Below, piece after piece: positions 1 to 12,907 of a DNA stretch of 64,000 bases (position 1 is its first letter; each line of letters begins with the position of its first letter). The notes beneath the pieces were generated by a model that worked only from the letters and a program-made list of their open reading frames with translations, was not told the DNA's origin and did no database searches. This stretch comes from Petrolisthes cinctipes. Taxonomy: Eukaryota > Arthropoda > Malacostraca > Decapoda > Porcellanidae. The position numbers and the translations under genes are program-made. Location of the stretch: contig JAWQEG010000286.1 in assembly GCA_033782935.1 (NCBI GenBank), forward strand, positions 4,415,501-4,479,500. Direction: 5' to 3'.

Positions 1-781
1 ATGCTGAAAATCGATATTTTAGATGCCCAAAGTCAATATGTGCATGTATCTTCTGTACCCGTTTATATCTCAAATTCAGGCTCAAAACACCCGAAAATTC
101 AATATTTTGGGGTCCCAGAAGCAATCTGTACATGCCTACACAGTGCTAGAATATTTTCAAAATATAGGTTAAAAACATGCTAAAAATCGACATTTTAGGT
201 GCCAAAAAATCGATATCTCAAATTCAGTCCCAAAACACCCGAAAATTCGATATTTAGAGGTCCCAGAAGGTATCTGTACATGCCTACTCCGTGTTAGAGT
301 ATTTTCAAAATACAGACGAAAAAAATACTGAAAATCGATCTTTTAGGTGCCCAAAAGTCGATATGTGCATACATCTTCTGTACCCGTTTGTATCTCAAAT
401 TCTGGCCATAAACACCCGCAAATTCGATATTTTGCGGTCCCAGAAGCGATCTGTACATGCCTACTCCGTGTTAGAGTATTTTCAAAATTCAGGCCCAAAA
501 CATGCTGAAAATCGATATTTTTGGTGCCCAAAGTCAATATGTGCATGTATCTTCTGTACCCGTTTATATCTCAAATTTAGGCTCAAAACACCCGAAAATT
601 CAATATTTTGGGGTCCCAGAAGCAATCTGTACAGTGCTAGAATATTTTCAAAATATAGGCTAAAAACATGCTAAAAATCGATCTTTTAGGTGCCAAAAAG
701 TCGATATCTCAAATTCAGTCCCAAAACACCCGAAAATTCGATATTTAGGGGTCCCAGAAGCGATCTGTACATGCCTACTCC
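1..781 (+). repeat. U00: partial HOR unit, B(part)-C-D-E-F
   Basis: The window opens inside a B monomer (1-142), then C 143-290, D 291-467, E 468-633 and F 634-781. D reads cagacgaaa and cgtttgtatc, and E has aaatttagg, a variant also seen in U08 and U15. Confidence 0.92.
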
Positions 782-1105
782 GTGTTAGAGTATTTTCAAA
801 ATACATGCTCAAAACATACTGAAAATCGATATTTTAGATGCCCAAAGTCAATATGTGCATGTATCTTCTGTACCCGTTTATATCTCAAATTCAGGCTCAA
901 AACACCCGAAAATTCAATATTTTGGGGTCCCAGAAGCAATCTGTACATGCCTACACAGTGCTAGAATATTTTCAAAATATAGGCTAAAAACATACTAAAA
1001 ATCGACATTTTAGGTGCCAAAAAATCGATATCTCAAATTCAGTCCCAAAACACCCGAAAATTCGATATTTAGGGGTCCCAGAAGCGATCTGTACATGCCT
1101 ACTCC
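782..1105 (+). repeat. U01: 2-mer, A/B hybrid + C/F hybrid (324 bp)
   Basis: The first monomer (782-957) starts as A (acatgctc) and continues as B (ttttagatgccc). The second (958-1105) starts as C and ends as F (taggggtccc, gcgatctg). Two in-register switches removed the D and E portion. Confidence 0.9.
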
Positions 1106-2097
1106 GTGTTAGAGTATTTTCAAAATACATGCTCAAAACATACTGAAAATCGATCTTTTAGGTGCACAAAAGTCGATATGTGCATGCATCTTCAGTACCC
1201 GTTTATATCTCAAATTCAGGCTCAAAACACCCGAAAATTCAATATTTTGGGGTCCCAGAAGCAATCTGTACATGCCTACTCATTGTTAGAGTATTTTCAA
1301 AATACAGGCCCAAAACATGCTGAAAATCGATATTTTAGATGCCCAAAGTCAATATGTGCATGTATCTTCTGTACCCGTTTATATCTCAAATTCAGGCTCA
1401 AAACACCCGAAAATTCAATATTTTGGGGTCCCAGAAGCAATCTGTACATGCCTACACAGTGCTAGAATATTTTCAAAATATAGGCTAAAAACATGCTAAA
1501 AATCGACATTTTAGGTGCCAAAAAATCGATATCTCAAATTCAGTCCCAAAACACCCGAAAATTCGATATTTAGAGGTCCCAGAAGGTATCTGTACATGCC
1601 TACTCCGTGTTAGAGTATTTTCAAAATACAGGCCAAAAAAATACTGAAAATCGATCTTTTAGGTGCCCAAAAGTCGATATGTGCATACATCTTCTGTACC
1701 CGTTTATATCTCAAATTCTGGCCCTAAACACCCGCAAATTCGATATTTTGCAGTCCCAGAAGCGATCTGTACATGCCTACTCCGTGTTAGAGTATTTTCA
1801 AAATTCAGGCCCAAAACATGCTGAAAATCGATATTTTTGGTGCCCAAAGTCAATATGTGCATGTATCTTCTGTACCCGTTTATATCTCAAATTCAGGCTC
1901 AAAACACCCGAAAATTCAATATTTTGGGGTCCCAGAAGCAATCTGTACAGTGCTAGAATATTTTCAAAATATAGGCTAAAAACATGCTAAAAATCGATCT
2001 TTTAGGTGCCAAAAAGTCGATATCTCAAATTCAGTCCCAAAACACCCGAAAATATGATATTTAGGGGTCCCAGAAGCGATATGTACATGCCTACTCC
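1106..2097 (+). repeat. U02: canonical 6-mer (992 bp)
   Basis: A 1106, B 1283, C 1459, D 1607, E 1784, F 1950. B begins ttgttagag, a change shared with the B copies at 8752 and 9744. F has private changes (aaaatatgat, gcgatatgta). Confidence 0.93.
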
Positions 2098-3090
2098 GTG
2101 TTAGAGTATTTTCAAAATACATGCTCAAAACATACTGAAAATCGATCTTTTAGGTGCACAAAAGTCGATATGTGCATGCATCTTCAGTACCCGTTTATAT
2201 CTCAAATTCAGGCTCAAAACACCCGAAAATTCAATATTTTGGGGTCCCAGAAGCAATCTGTACATGCCTACTCAGTGTTAGAGTATTTTCAAAATACAGG
2301 CCCAAAACATGCTGAAAATCGATATTTTAGATGCCCAAAGTCAATATGTGCATGTATCTTCTGTACCCGTTTATATCTCAAATTCAGGCTCAAAACACCC
2401 GAAAATTCAATATTTTGGGGTCCCAGAAGCAATCTGTACATGCCTACACAGTGCTAGAATATTTTCAAAATATAGGCTAAAAACATGCTAAAAATCGACA
2501 TTTTAGGTGCCAAAAAATCGATATCTCAAATTCAGTCCAAAAACACCCGAAAATTCGATATTTAGAGGTCCCAGAAGGTATCTGTACATGCCTACTCCGT
2601 GTTAGAGTATTTTCAAAATACAGGCCAAAAAAATACTGAAAATCGATCTTTTAGGTGCCCAAAAGTCGATATGTGCATACATCTTCTGTACCCGTTTATA
2701 TCTCAAATTCTGGCCCTAAACACCCGCAAATTCGATATTTTGCAGTCCCAGAAGCGATCTGTACATGCCTACTCCGTGTTAGAGTATTTTCAAAAATTCA
2801 GGCCCAAAACATGCTGAAAATCGATATTTTTGGTGCCCAAAGTCAATATGTGCATGTATCTTCTGTACCCGTTTATATCTCAAATTCAGGCTCAAAACAC
2901 CCGAAAATTCAATATTTTGGGGTCCCAGAAGCAATCTGTACAGTGCTAGAATATTTTCAAAATATAGGCTAAAAACATGCTAAAAATCGATCTTTTAGGT
3001 GCCAAAAAGTCGATATCTCAAATTCAGTCCCAAAACACCCGAAAATTCGATATTTAGGGGTCCCAGAAGCGATCTGTACATGCCTACTCC
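2098..3090 (+). repeat. U03: 6-mer (993 bp)
   Basis: Canonical order. One extra A in the E dyad (tttcaaaaattcagg) accounts for the added base. C has agtccaaaaac. Confidence 0.93.
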
Positions 3091-4083
3091 GTGTTAGAGT
3101 ATTTTCAAAATACATGCTCAAAACATATTGAAAATCGATCTCTTAGGTGCACAAAAGTCGATATGTGCATGCATCTTCAGTACCCGTTTATATCTCAAAT
3201 TCAGGCTCAAAACACCCGAAAATTCAATATTTTGGGGTCCCAGAAGCAATCTGTACATGCCTACTCAGTGTTAGAGTATTTTCAAAATACAGGCCCAAAA
3301 CATGCTGAAAATCGATATTTTAGATGCCCAAAGTCAATATGTGCAAGTATCTTCTGTACCCGTTTATATCTCAAATTCAGGCTCAAAACACCCGAAAATT
3401 CAATATTTTGGGGTCCCAGAAGCAATCTGTACATGCCTACACAGTGCTAGAATATTTTCAAAATATAGGCTAAAAACATGCTAAAAATCGACATTTTAGG
3501 TGCCAAAAAATCGATATCTCAAATTCAGTCCCAAAACACCCGAAAATTCGATATTTAGAGGTCCCAGAAGGTATCTGTACATGCCTACTCCGTGTTAGAG
3601 TATTTTTAAAATACAGGCCAAAAAAATACTGAAAATCGATCTTTTAGGTGCCCAAAAGTCGATATGTGCATACATCTTCTGTACCCGTTTATATCTCAAA
3701 TTCTGGCCCTAAACACCCGAAAATTCGATATTTTGCGGTCCCAGAAGCGATCTGTACATGCCTACTCCGTGTTAGAGTATTTTCAAAATTTCGGGCCCAA
3801 AACATGCTGAAAATCGATATTTTTGGTGCCCAAAGTCAATATGTGCATGTAACTTCTGTACCCGTTTATATCTCAAATTCAGGCTCAAAACACCCGAAAA
3901 TTCAATATTTTTGGGTCCCAGAAGCAATCTGTACAGTGCTAGAATATTTTCAAAATATAGGCTAAAAACATGCTAAAAATCGATCTTTTAGGTGCCAAAA
4001 AGTCGATATCTCAAATTCAGTCCCAAAACACCCGAAAATTCGATATTTAGGGGTCCCAGAAGCGATCTGTACATGCCTACTCC
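3091..4083 (+). repeat. U04: 6-mer (993 bp), first part of the 1838-bp block
   Basis: Marked by A with atctcttagg, D with tatttttaaaatac, and E with caaaatttcggg, gtaacttctg and tttttgggtccc. The same marker set returns in U06 and, in part, in U38, U46 and U52. Confidence 0.93.
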
Positions 4084-4928
4084 GTGTTAGAGTATTTTCA
4101 AAATACATGCTCAAAACATACTGAAAATCGATCTTTTAGGTGCACAAAAGTCGATATGTGCATGCATCTTCAGTACCCGTTTATATCTCAAATTCAGGCT
4201 CAAAACAACCGAAAATTCAATATTTTGGGGTCCCAGAAGCAATCTGTACATGCCTACTCAGTGTTAGAGTATTTTTTAAAATACAGGCCCAAAACATGCT
4301 GAAAATCGATATTTTAGATGCCCAAAGTCAATATGAGCATGTATCTTCTGTACCCGTTTATATCTCAAATTCAGTCCCAAAACACCCGAAAATTCGATAT
4401 TTAGAGGTCACAGAAGGTATCTGTACATGCCTACTCCGTGTTAGAGTATTTTCAAAATACAGGCCAAAAAAATACTGAAAATCGATCTTTTAGGTGCCCA
4501 AAAGTCGATATGTGCATACATCTTCTGTACCCGTTTATATCTCAAATTCTGGCCCTAAACACCCGCAAATTCGATATTTTGCGGTCCCAGAAGCGATCTG
4601 TACATGCCTACTCCGTGTTAGAGTATTTTCAAAATTCAGGCCCAAAACATGCTGAAAATCGATATTTTTGGTGCCCAAAGTCAATATGTGCATGTATCTT
4701 CTGTACCCGTTTATATCTCAAATTCAGGCTCAAAACACCCGAAAATTCAATATTTTGGGGTCCCAGAAGCAATCTGTACAGTGCTAGAATATTTTCAAAA
4801 TATAGGCTAAAAACATGCTAAAAATCGATCTTTTAGGTGCCAAAAAGTCGATATCTCAAATTCAGTCCCAAAACACCCGAAAATTCGATATTTAGGGGTC
4901 CCAGAAGCGATCTGTACATGCCTACTCC
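4084..4928 (+). repeat. U05: 5-mer, A-B/C-D-E-F (845 bp)
   Basis: Monomer 4261-4437 begins as B and ends as C without the 29-bp deletion, so one short monomer is missing. Markers are aacaaccg in A, gtattttttaaaatac, atgagcatg and ggtcacagaagg. Copies with the same markers are U07 and U16. Confidence 0.92.
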
Positions 4929-5921
4929 GTGTTAGAGTATTTTCAAAATACATGCTCAAAACATATTGAAAATCGATCTCTTAGGTGCACAAAAGTCGAT
5001 ATGTGCATGCATCTTCAGTACCCGTTTATATCTCAAATTCAGGCTCAAAACACCCGAAAATTCAATATTTTGGGGTCCCAGAAGCAATCTGTACATGCCT
5101 ACTCAGTGTTAGAGTATTTTCAAAATACAGGCCCAAAACATGCTGAAAATCGATATTTTAGATGCCCAAAGTCAATATGTGCAAGTATCTTCTGTACCCG
5201 TTTATATCTCAAATTCAGGCTCAAAACACCCGAAAATTCAATATTTTGGGGTCCCAGAAGCAATCTGTACATGCCTACACAGTGCTAGAATATTTTCAAA
5301 ATATAGGCTAAAAACATGCTAAAAATCGACATTTTAGGTGCCAAAAAATCGATATCTCAAATTCAGTCCCAAAACACCCGAAAATTCGATATTTAGAGGT
5401 CCCAGAAGGTATCTGTACATGCCTACTCCGTGTTAGAGTATTTTTAAAATACAGGCCAAAAAAATACTGAAAATCGATCTTTTAGGTGCCCAAAAGTCGA
5501 TATGTGCATACATCTTCTGTACCCGTTTATATCTCAAATTCTGGCCCTAAACACCCGAAAATTCGATATTTTGCGGTCCCAGAAGCGATCTGTACATGCC
5601 TACTCCGTGTTAGAGTATTTTCAAAATTTCGGGCCCAAAACATGCTGAAAATCGATATTTTTGGTGCCCAAAGTCAATATGTGCATGTAACTTCTGTACC
5701 CGTTTATATCTCAAATTCAGGCTCAAAACACCCGAAAATTCAATATTTTTGGGTCCCAGAAGCAATCTGTACAGTGCTAGAATATTTTCAAAATATAGGC
5801 TAAAAACATGCTAAAAATCGATCTTTTAGGTGCCAAAAAGTCGATATCTCAAATTCAGTCCCAAAACACCCGAAAATTCGATATTGAGGGGTCCCAGAAG
5901 CGATCTGTACATGCCTACTCC
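4929..5921 (+). repeat. U06: 6-mer (993 bp), copy of U04
   Basis: Repeats the U04 markers at an offset of 1838 bp. F differs by a single base seen here, gatattgagg near 5885 for gatatttagg. Confidence 0.93.
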
Positions 5922-6766
5922 GTGTTAGAGTATTTTCAAAATACATGCTCAAAACATACTGAAAATCGATCTTTTAGGTGCACAAAAGTCGATATGTGCA
6001 TGCATCTTCAGTACCCGTTTATATCTCAAATTCAGGCTCAAAACAACCGAAAATTCAATATTTTGGGGTCCCAGAAGCAATCTGTACATGCCTACTCAGT
6101 GTTAGAGTATTTTTTAAAATACAGGCCCAAAACATGCTGAAAATCGATATTTTAGATGCCCAAAGTCAATATGAGCATGTATCTTCTGTACCCGTTTATA
6201 TCTCAAATTCAGTCCCAAAACACCCGAAAATTCGATATTTAGAGGTCACAGAAGGTATCTGTACATGCCTACTCCGTGTTAGAGTATTTTCAAAATACAG
6301 GCCAAAAAAATACTGAAAATCGATCTTTTAGGTGCCCAAAAGTCGATATGTGCATACATCTTCTGTACCCGTTTATATCTCAAATTCTGGCCCTAAACAC
6401 CCGCAAATTCGATATTTTGCGGTCCCAGAAGCGATCTGTACATGCCTACTCCGTGTTAGAGTATTTTCAAAATTCAGGCCCAAAACATGCTGAAAATCGA
6501 TATTTTTGGTGCCCAAAGTCAATATGTGCATGTATCTTCTGTACCCGTTTATATCTCAAATTCAGGCTCAAAACACCCGAAAATTCAATATTTTGGGGTC
6601 CCAGAAGCAATCTGTACAGTGCTAGAATATTTTCAAAATATAGGCTAAAAACATGCTAAAAATCGATCTTTTAGGTGCCAAAAAGTCGATATCTCAAATT
6701 CAGTCCCAAAACACCCGAAAATTCGATATTTAGGGGTCCCAGAAGCGATCTGTACATGCCTACTCC
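5922..6766 (+). repeat. U07: 5-mer (845 bp), copy of U05
   Basis: Carries every U05 marker (aacaaccg, atgagcatg, ggtcacagaagg) at an offset of 1838 bp. Confidence 0.92.
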
Positions 6767-7758
6767 GTGTTAGAGTATTTTCAAAATACATGCTCAAAAC
6801 ATACTGAAAATCGATCTTTTAGGTGCACAAAAGTCGATATGTGCATGCATCTTCAGTACCCGTTTATATCTCAAATTCAGGCTCAAAACACCCGAAAATT
6901 CAATATTTTGGGGTCCCAGAAGCAATCTGTACATGCCTACTCCGTGTTAGAGTATTTTCAAAATACAGGCCCAAAACATGCTGAAAATCGATATTTTAGA
7001 TGCCCAAAGTCAATATGTGCATGTATCTTCTGTACCCGTTTATATCTCAAATTCAGGCTCAAAACACCCGAAAATTCAATATTTTGGGGTCGCAGAAGCA
7101 ATCTGTACATGCCTACACAGTGCTAGAATATTTTCAAAATATAGGCTAAAAACATGCTAAAAATCGACATTTTAGGTGCCAAAAAATCGATATCTCAAAT
7201 TCAGTCCCAAAACACCCGAAAATTCGATATTTAGAGGTCCCAGAAGGTATCTGTACATGCCTACTCCGTGTTAGAGTATTTTCAAAATACAGACCAAAAA
7301 AATACTGAAAATCGATCTTTTAGGTGCCCAAAAGTCGATATGTGAATACATCTTCTGTACCCGTTTATATCTCAAATTCTGGCCCTAAACACCCGAAAAT
7401 TCGATATTTTGCGGTCCCAGAAGCGATCTGTACATGCCTACTCCGTGTTAGAGTATTTTCAAAATTCAGGCCCAAAACATGCTGAAAATCGATATTTTTG
7501 GTGCCCAAAGTCAATATGTGCATGTATCTTCTGTACCCGTTTATATCTCAAATTTAGGCTCAAAACACCCGAAAATTCAATATTTTGGGGTCCCAGAAGC
7601 AATCTGTACAGTGCTAGAATATTTTCAAAATATAGGCTAAAAACATGCTAAAAATCGATCTTTTAGGTGCCAAAAAGTCGATATCTCAAATTCAGTCCCA
7701 AAACACCCGAAAATTCGATATTTAGGGGTCCCAGAAGCGATCTGTACATGCCTACTCC
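6767..7758 (+). repeat. U08: 6-mer (992 bp)
   Basis: Canonical order. A ends ctcc instead of ctca. B has ggtcgcagaag. D has cagaccaaa and gtgaatac. E has aaatttagg. Confidence 0.93.
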
Positions 7759-8083
7759 GTGTTAGAGTATTTTCAAAATACATGCTCAAAACATACTGAA
7801 AATCGATCTTTTAGGTGCACAAAAGTCGATATGTGCATGCATCTTCAGTACCCGTTTATATCTCAAATTCAGGCTCAAAACACCCGAAAATTCAATATTT
7901 TGGGGTCCCAGAAGCAATCTGTACATGCCTACACAGTGCTAGAATATTTTCAAAATATAGGCTAAAAACATGCTAAAAATCGACATTTTAGGTGCCAAAA
8001 AATCGATATCTCAAATTCAGTCCCAAAACACCCGAAAATTCGATATTTAGGGGTCCCAGAAGCGATCTGTACATGCCTACTCC
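7759..8083 (+). repeat. U09: 2-mer, A/B hybrid + C/F hybrid (325 bp)
   Basis: Like U01, but the A-to-B switch is later: cacaaaagtcg and gcatgcatc are still A-type and only the acaca end is B-type. It therefore looks independent of U01. Confidence 0.9.
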
Positions 8084-8574
8084 GTGTTAGAGTATTTTCA
8101 AAATACATGCTCAAAACATACTGAAAATCGATCTTTTAGGTGCCCAAAAGTCGATATGTGCATGCATCTTCAGTACCCGTTTATATCTCAAATTCAGGCT
8201 CAAAACACCCGAAAATTCAATATTTTGGGGTCCCAGAAGCAATCTGTACATGCCTACTCAGTGTTAGAGTATTTTCAAAATACAGGCCCAAAACATGCTG
8301 AAAATCGATATTTTAGATGCCCAAAGTCAATATGTGCATGTATCTTCTGTACCCGTTTATATCTCAAATTCAGGCTCAAAACACCCGAAAATTCAATATT
8401 TTGGGGTCCCAGAAGCAATCTGTACAGTGCTAGAATATTTTCAAAATATAGGCTAAAAACATGCTAAAAATCGATCTTTTAGGTGCCAAAAAGTCGATAT
8501 CTCAAATTCAGTCCCAAAACACCCGAAAATTCGATATTTAGGTGTCCCAGAAGCGATCTGTACATGCCTACTCC
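8084..8574 (+). repeat. U10: 3-mer, A-B/E-F (491 bp)
   Basis: The second monomer is B at the start (ttttagatgccc) and E at the end (10-bp deletion). A has gcccaaaag instead of gcacaaaag. F has taggtgtccc. Confidence 0.92.
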
Positions 8575-9566
8575 GTGTTAGAGTATTTTCAAAATACATG
8601 CTCAAAACATACTGAAAATCGATCTTTTAGGTGCACAAAAGTCGATATGTGCATGCATCTTCAGTACCCGTTTATATCTCAAATTCAGGCTCAAAACACC
8701 CGAAAATTCAATATTTTGGGGTCCCAGAAGCAATCTGTACATGCCTACTCATTGTTAGAGTATTTTCAAAATACAGGCCCAAAACATGCTGAAAATCGAT
8801 ATTTTAGATGCCCAAAGTCAATATGTGCATGTATCTTCTGTACCCGTTTATATCTCAAATTCAGGCTCAAAACACCCGAAAATTCAATATTTTGGGGTAC
8901 CAGAAGCAATCTGTACATGCCTACACAGTGCTAGAATATTTTCAAAATATAGGCTAAAAACATGCTAAAAATCGACATTTTAGGTGCCAAAAAATCGATA
9001 TCTCAAATTCAGTCCCAAAACACCCGAAAATTCGATATTTAGAGGTCCCAGAAGGTATCTGTACATGCCTACTCCGTGTTAGAGTATTTTCAAAATACAG
9101 GCCAAAAAAATACTGAAAATCGATCTTTTAGGTGCCCAAAAGTCGATATGTGCATACATCTTCTGTACCCGTTTATATCTCAAATTCTGGCCCTAAACAC
9201 CCGCAAATTCGATATTTTGCAGTCCCAGAAGCGATCTGTACATGCCTACTCCTTGTTAGAGTATTTTCAAAATTCAGGCCCAAAACATGCTGAAAATCGA
9301 TATTTTTGGTGCCCAAAGTCAATATGTGCATGTATCTTCTGTACCCGTTTATATCTCAAATTCAGGCTCAAAACACCCGAAAATTCAATATTTTGGGGTC
9401 CCAGAAGCAATCTGTACAGTGCTAGAATATTTTCAAAATATAGGCTAAAAACATGCTAAAAATCGATCTTTTAGGTGCCAAAAAGTCGATATCTCAAATT
9501 CAGTCCCAAAACACCCGAAAATTCGATATTTAGGTGTCCCAGAAGCGATCTGTACATGCCTACTCC
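8575..9566 (+). repeat. U11: 6-mer (992 bp)
   Basis: Canonical order. B begins ttgttagag and ends ggggtaccagaag. E begins ttgttagag. F has taggtgtccc, shared with the F of U10. Confidence 0.93.
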
Positions 9567-10067
9567 ATGTTAGAGTATTTTCAAAATACATGCTCAAAAC
9601 ATACTGAAAATCGATCTTTTAGGTGCACAAAAGTCGATACGTGCATGCATCTTCAGTACCCGTTTATATCTCAAATTCAGGCTCAAAACACCCGAAAATT
9701 CAATATTTTGGGGTCCCAGAAGCAATCTGTACATGCCTACTCATTGTTAGAGTATTTTCAAAATACAGGCCCAAAACATGCTGAAAATCGATATTTTAGA
9801 TGCCCAAAGTCAATATGTGCATGTATCTTCTGTACCCGTTTATATCTCAAATTCAGGCTCAAAACACCCGAAAATTCAATATTTTGGGGTACCAGAAGCA
9901 ATCTGTACATGCCTACACAGTGCTAGAATATTTTCAAAATATAGGCTAAAAACATGCTAAAAATCGACATTTTAGGTGCCAAAAAATCGATATCTCAAAT
10001 TCAGTCCCAAAACACCCGAAAATTCGATATTTTGCAGTCCCAGAAGCGATCTGTACATGCCTACTCC
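9567..10067 (+). repeat. U12: 3-mer, A-B-C/D (501 bp)
   Basis: The 148-bp third monomer starts as C and ends as D (gatattttgcagtccc, gcgatctg), then returns to A. B shares ttgttagag and ggggtaccag with U11, so U11 and U12 are local relatives. Confidence 0.92.
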
Positions 10068-10921
10068 GTGTTAGAGTATTTTCAAAATACATGCTCAAAA
10101 CATACTGAAAATCGATCTTTTAGGTGCACAAAAGTCGATATGTGCATGCATCTTCAGTACCCGTTTATATCTCAAATTCAGGCTCAAAACACCCGAAAAT
10201 TCAATATTTTGGGGTCCCAGAAGCAATCTGTACATGCCTACTCAGGGTTAGAGTATTTTCAAAATACAGGCCCAAAACATGCTGAAAATCGATATTTTAG
10301 ATGCCCAAAGTCAATATGTGCATGTATCTTCTGTACCCGTTTATATCTCAAATTCAGTCCCAAAACACCCGAAAATTCGATATTTAGAGGTCCCAGAAGG
10401 TATCTGTACATGCCTACTCCGTGTTAGAGTATTTTCAAAATACAGGCCAAAAAAATACTGAAAATCGATCTTTTAGGTGCCCAAAAGTCGATATGTGCAT
10501 ACATCTTCTGTACCCGTTTATATCTCAAATTCTGGCCCTAAACACCCGCAAATTCGATATTTTGCGGTCCCAGAAGCGATCTGTACATGCCTACTCCGTG
10601 TTAGAGTATTTTCAAAATTCAGGCCCAAAACATGCTGAAAATCGATATTTTTGGTGCCCAAAGTCAATATGTGCATGTATCTTCTGTACCCGTTTATATC
10701 TCAAATTCAGGCTCAAAACACCCGAAAATTCAATATTTTGGGGTCCCAGAAGCAATCTGTACATGCCTACACAGTGCTAGAATATTTTCAAAATATAGGC
10801 TAAAAACATGCTAAAAATCGATCTTTTAGGTGCCAAAAAGTCGATATCTCAAATTCAGTCCCAAAACACCCGAAAATTCGATATTTAGGGGTCCCAGAAG
10901 CGATCTGTACATGCCTACTCC
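10068..10921 (+). repeat. U13: 5-mer, A-B/C-D-E(full)-F (854 bp)
   Basis: B/C hybrid 10245-10420 (ctcagggttag start), D 10421, a full-length 176-bp E at 10598 that keeps tgcctacaca, and F 10774. Confidence 0.92.
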
Positions 10922-11915
10922 GTGTTAGAGTATTTTCAAAATACATGCTCAAAACATATTGAAAATCGATCTTTTAGGTGCACAAAAGTCGATATGTGCA
11001 TGCATCTTCAGTACCCGTTTATATCTCAAATTCAGGCTCAAAACACCCGAAAATTCAATATTTTGGGGTCCCAGAAGCAATCTGTACATGCCTACTCAGT
11101 GTTAGAGTATTTTCAAAATACAGGCCCAAAACATGCTGAAAATCGATATTTTAGATGCCCAAAGTCAATATGTGCATGTATCTTCTGTACCCGTTTATAT
11201 CTCAAATTCAGGCTCAAAACACCCGAAAATTCAATATTTTGGGGTCCCAGAAGCAATCTGTACATGCCTACACAGTGCTAGAATATTTTCAAAATATAGG
11301 CTAAAAACATGCTAAAAATCGACATTTTAGGTGCCAAAAAATCGATATCTCAAATTCAGTCCCAAAACACCCGAAAATTCGATATTTAGAGGTCCCAGAA
11401 GGTATCTGTACATGCCTACTCCGTGTTAGAGTATTTTCAAAATACAGGCCAAAAAAATACTGAAAATCGATCTTTTAGGTGCCCAAAAGTCGATATGTGC
11501 ATACATCTTCTGTACCCGTTTATATCTCAAATTCTGGCCCTAAACACCCGAAAATTCGATATTTTGGGGTCCCAGAAGCGATCTGTACATGCCTACTCCG
11601 TGTTAGTTTATTTTCAAAATTCAGGCCCAAAACATGCTGAAAATCGATATTTTTGGTACCCAAAGTCAATATGTGCATGTATCTTCTGTACCCGTTTATA
11701 TCTCAAATTCAGGCTCAAAACACCCGAAAATTCAATATTTTGGGGTCCCAGAAGCAATCTGTACAGTGCTAGAATATTTTCAAAATATAGGCTAAAAAAA
11801 CATGCTAAAAATCGATCTTTTAGGTGCCAAAAAGTCGATATCTCAAATTCAGTCCCAAAACACCCGAAAATTCGATATTTAGGGGTCCCAGAAGCGATCT
11901 GTACATGCCTACTCC
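10922..11915 (+). repeat. U14: 6-mer (994 bp)
   Basis: Canonical order. F has two extra A (ggctaaaaaaacatg). E has gtgttagttta and ttttggtaccc. Confidence 0.93.
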
Positions 11916-12907
11916 GTGTTAGAGTATTTTCAAAATACATGCTCAAAACATACTGAAAATCGATCTTTTAGGTGCACAAAAGTCGATATGTGCATGCATC
12001 TTCAGTACCCGTTTATATCTCAAATTCAGGCTCAAAACACCCGAAAATTCAATATTTTGGGGTCCCAGAAGCAATCTGTACATGCCTACTCAGTGTTAGA
12101 GTATTTTCAAAATACAGGCCCAAAACATGCTGAAAATCGATATTTTAGATGCCCAAAGTCAATATGTGCATGTATCTTCTGTACCCGTTTATATCTCAAA
12201 TTCAGGCTCAAAACACCCGAAAATTCAATATTTTGGGGTCCCAGAAGCAATCTGTACATGCCTACACAGTGCTAGAATATTTTCAAAATATAGGCTAAAA
12301 ACATGCTAAAAATCGATCTTTTAGGTGCCAAAAAATCGATATCTCAAATTCAGTCCCAAAACACCCGAAAATTCGATATTTAGAGGTCCCAGAAGGTATC
12401 TGTACATGCCTACTCCGTGTTAGAGTATTTTCAAAATACAGGCCAAAAAAATACTGAAAATCGATCTTTTAGGTGCCCAAAAGTCGATATGTGCATACAT
12501 CTTCTGTACCCGTTTATATCTCAAATTCTGGCCCTAAACACCCGCAAATTCGATATTTTGCGGTCCCAGAAGCGATCTGTACATGCCTACTCCGTGTTAG
12601 AGTATTTTCAAAATTCAGGCCCAAAACATGCTGAAAATCGATATTTTTGGTGCCCAAAGTCAATATGTGCATGTATCTTCTGTACCCGTTTATATCTCAA
12701 ATTTAGGCTCAAAACACCCGAAAATTCAATATTTTGGGGTCCCAGAAGCAATCTGTACAGTGCTAGAATATTTTCAAAATATAGGCTAAAAACATGCTAA
12801 AAATCGATCTTTTAGGTGCCAAAAAGTCGATATCTCAAATTCAGTCCCAAAACACCCGAAAATTCGATATTTAGGGGTCCCAGAAGCGATCTGTACATGC
12901 CTACTCC
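11916..12907 (+). repeat. U15: 6-mer (992 bp)
   Basis: Canonical order. C carries the F-like atcgatctttta with a C-type remainder. E has aaatttagg. Confidence 0.93.

Larger units (their letters stand above)
3091..6766 (+). repeat. Tandem duplication of a 1838-bp two-unit block (3091-4928 and 4929-6766)
   Basis: A 993-bp unit plus an 845-bp unit is present twice in direct succession. Shared private markers run through both copies, and I saw only one clear difference (near 5885). This is a recent tandem duplication of 11 monomers. Confidence 0.9.
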
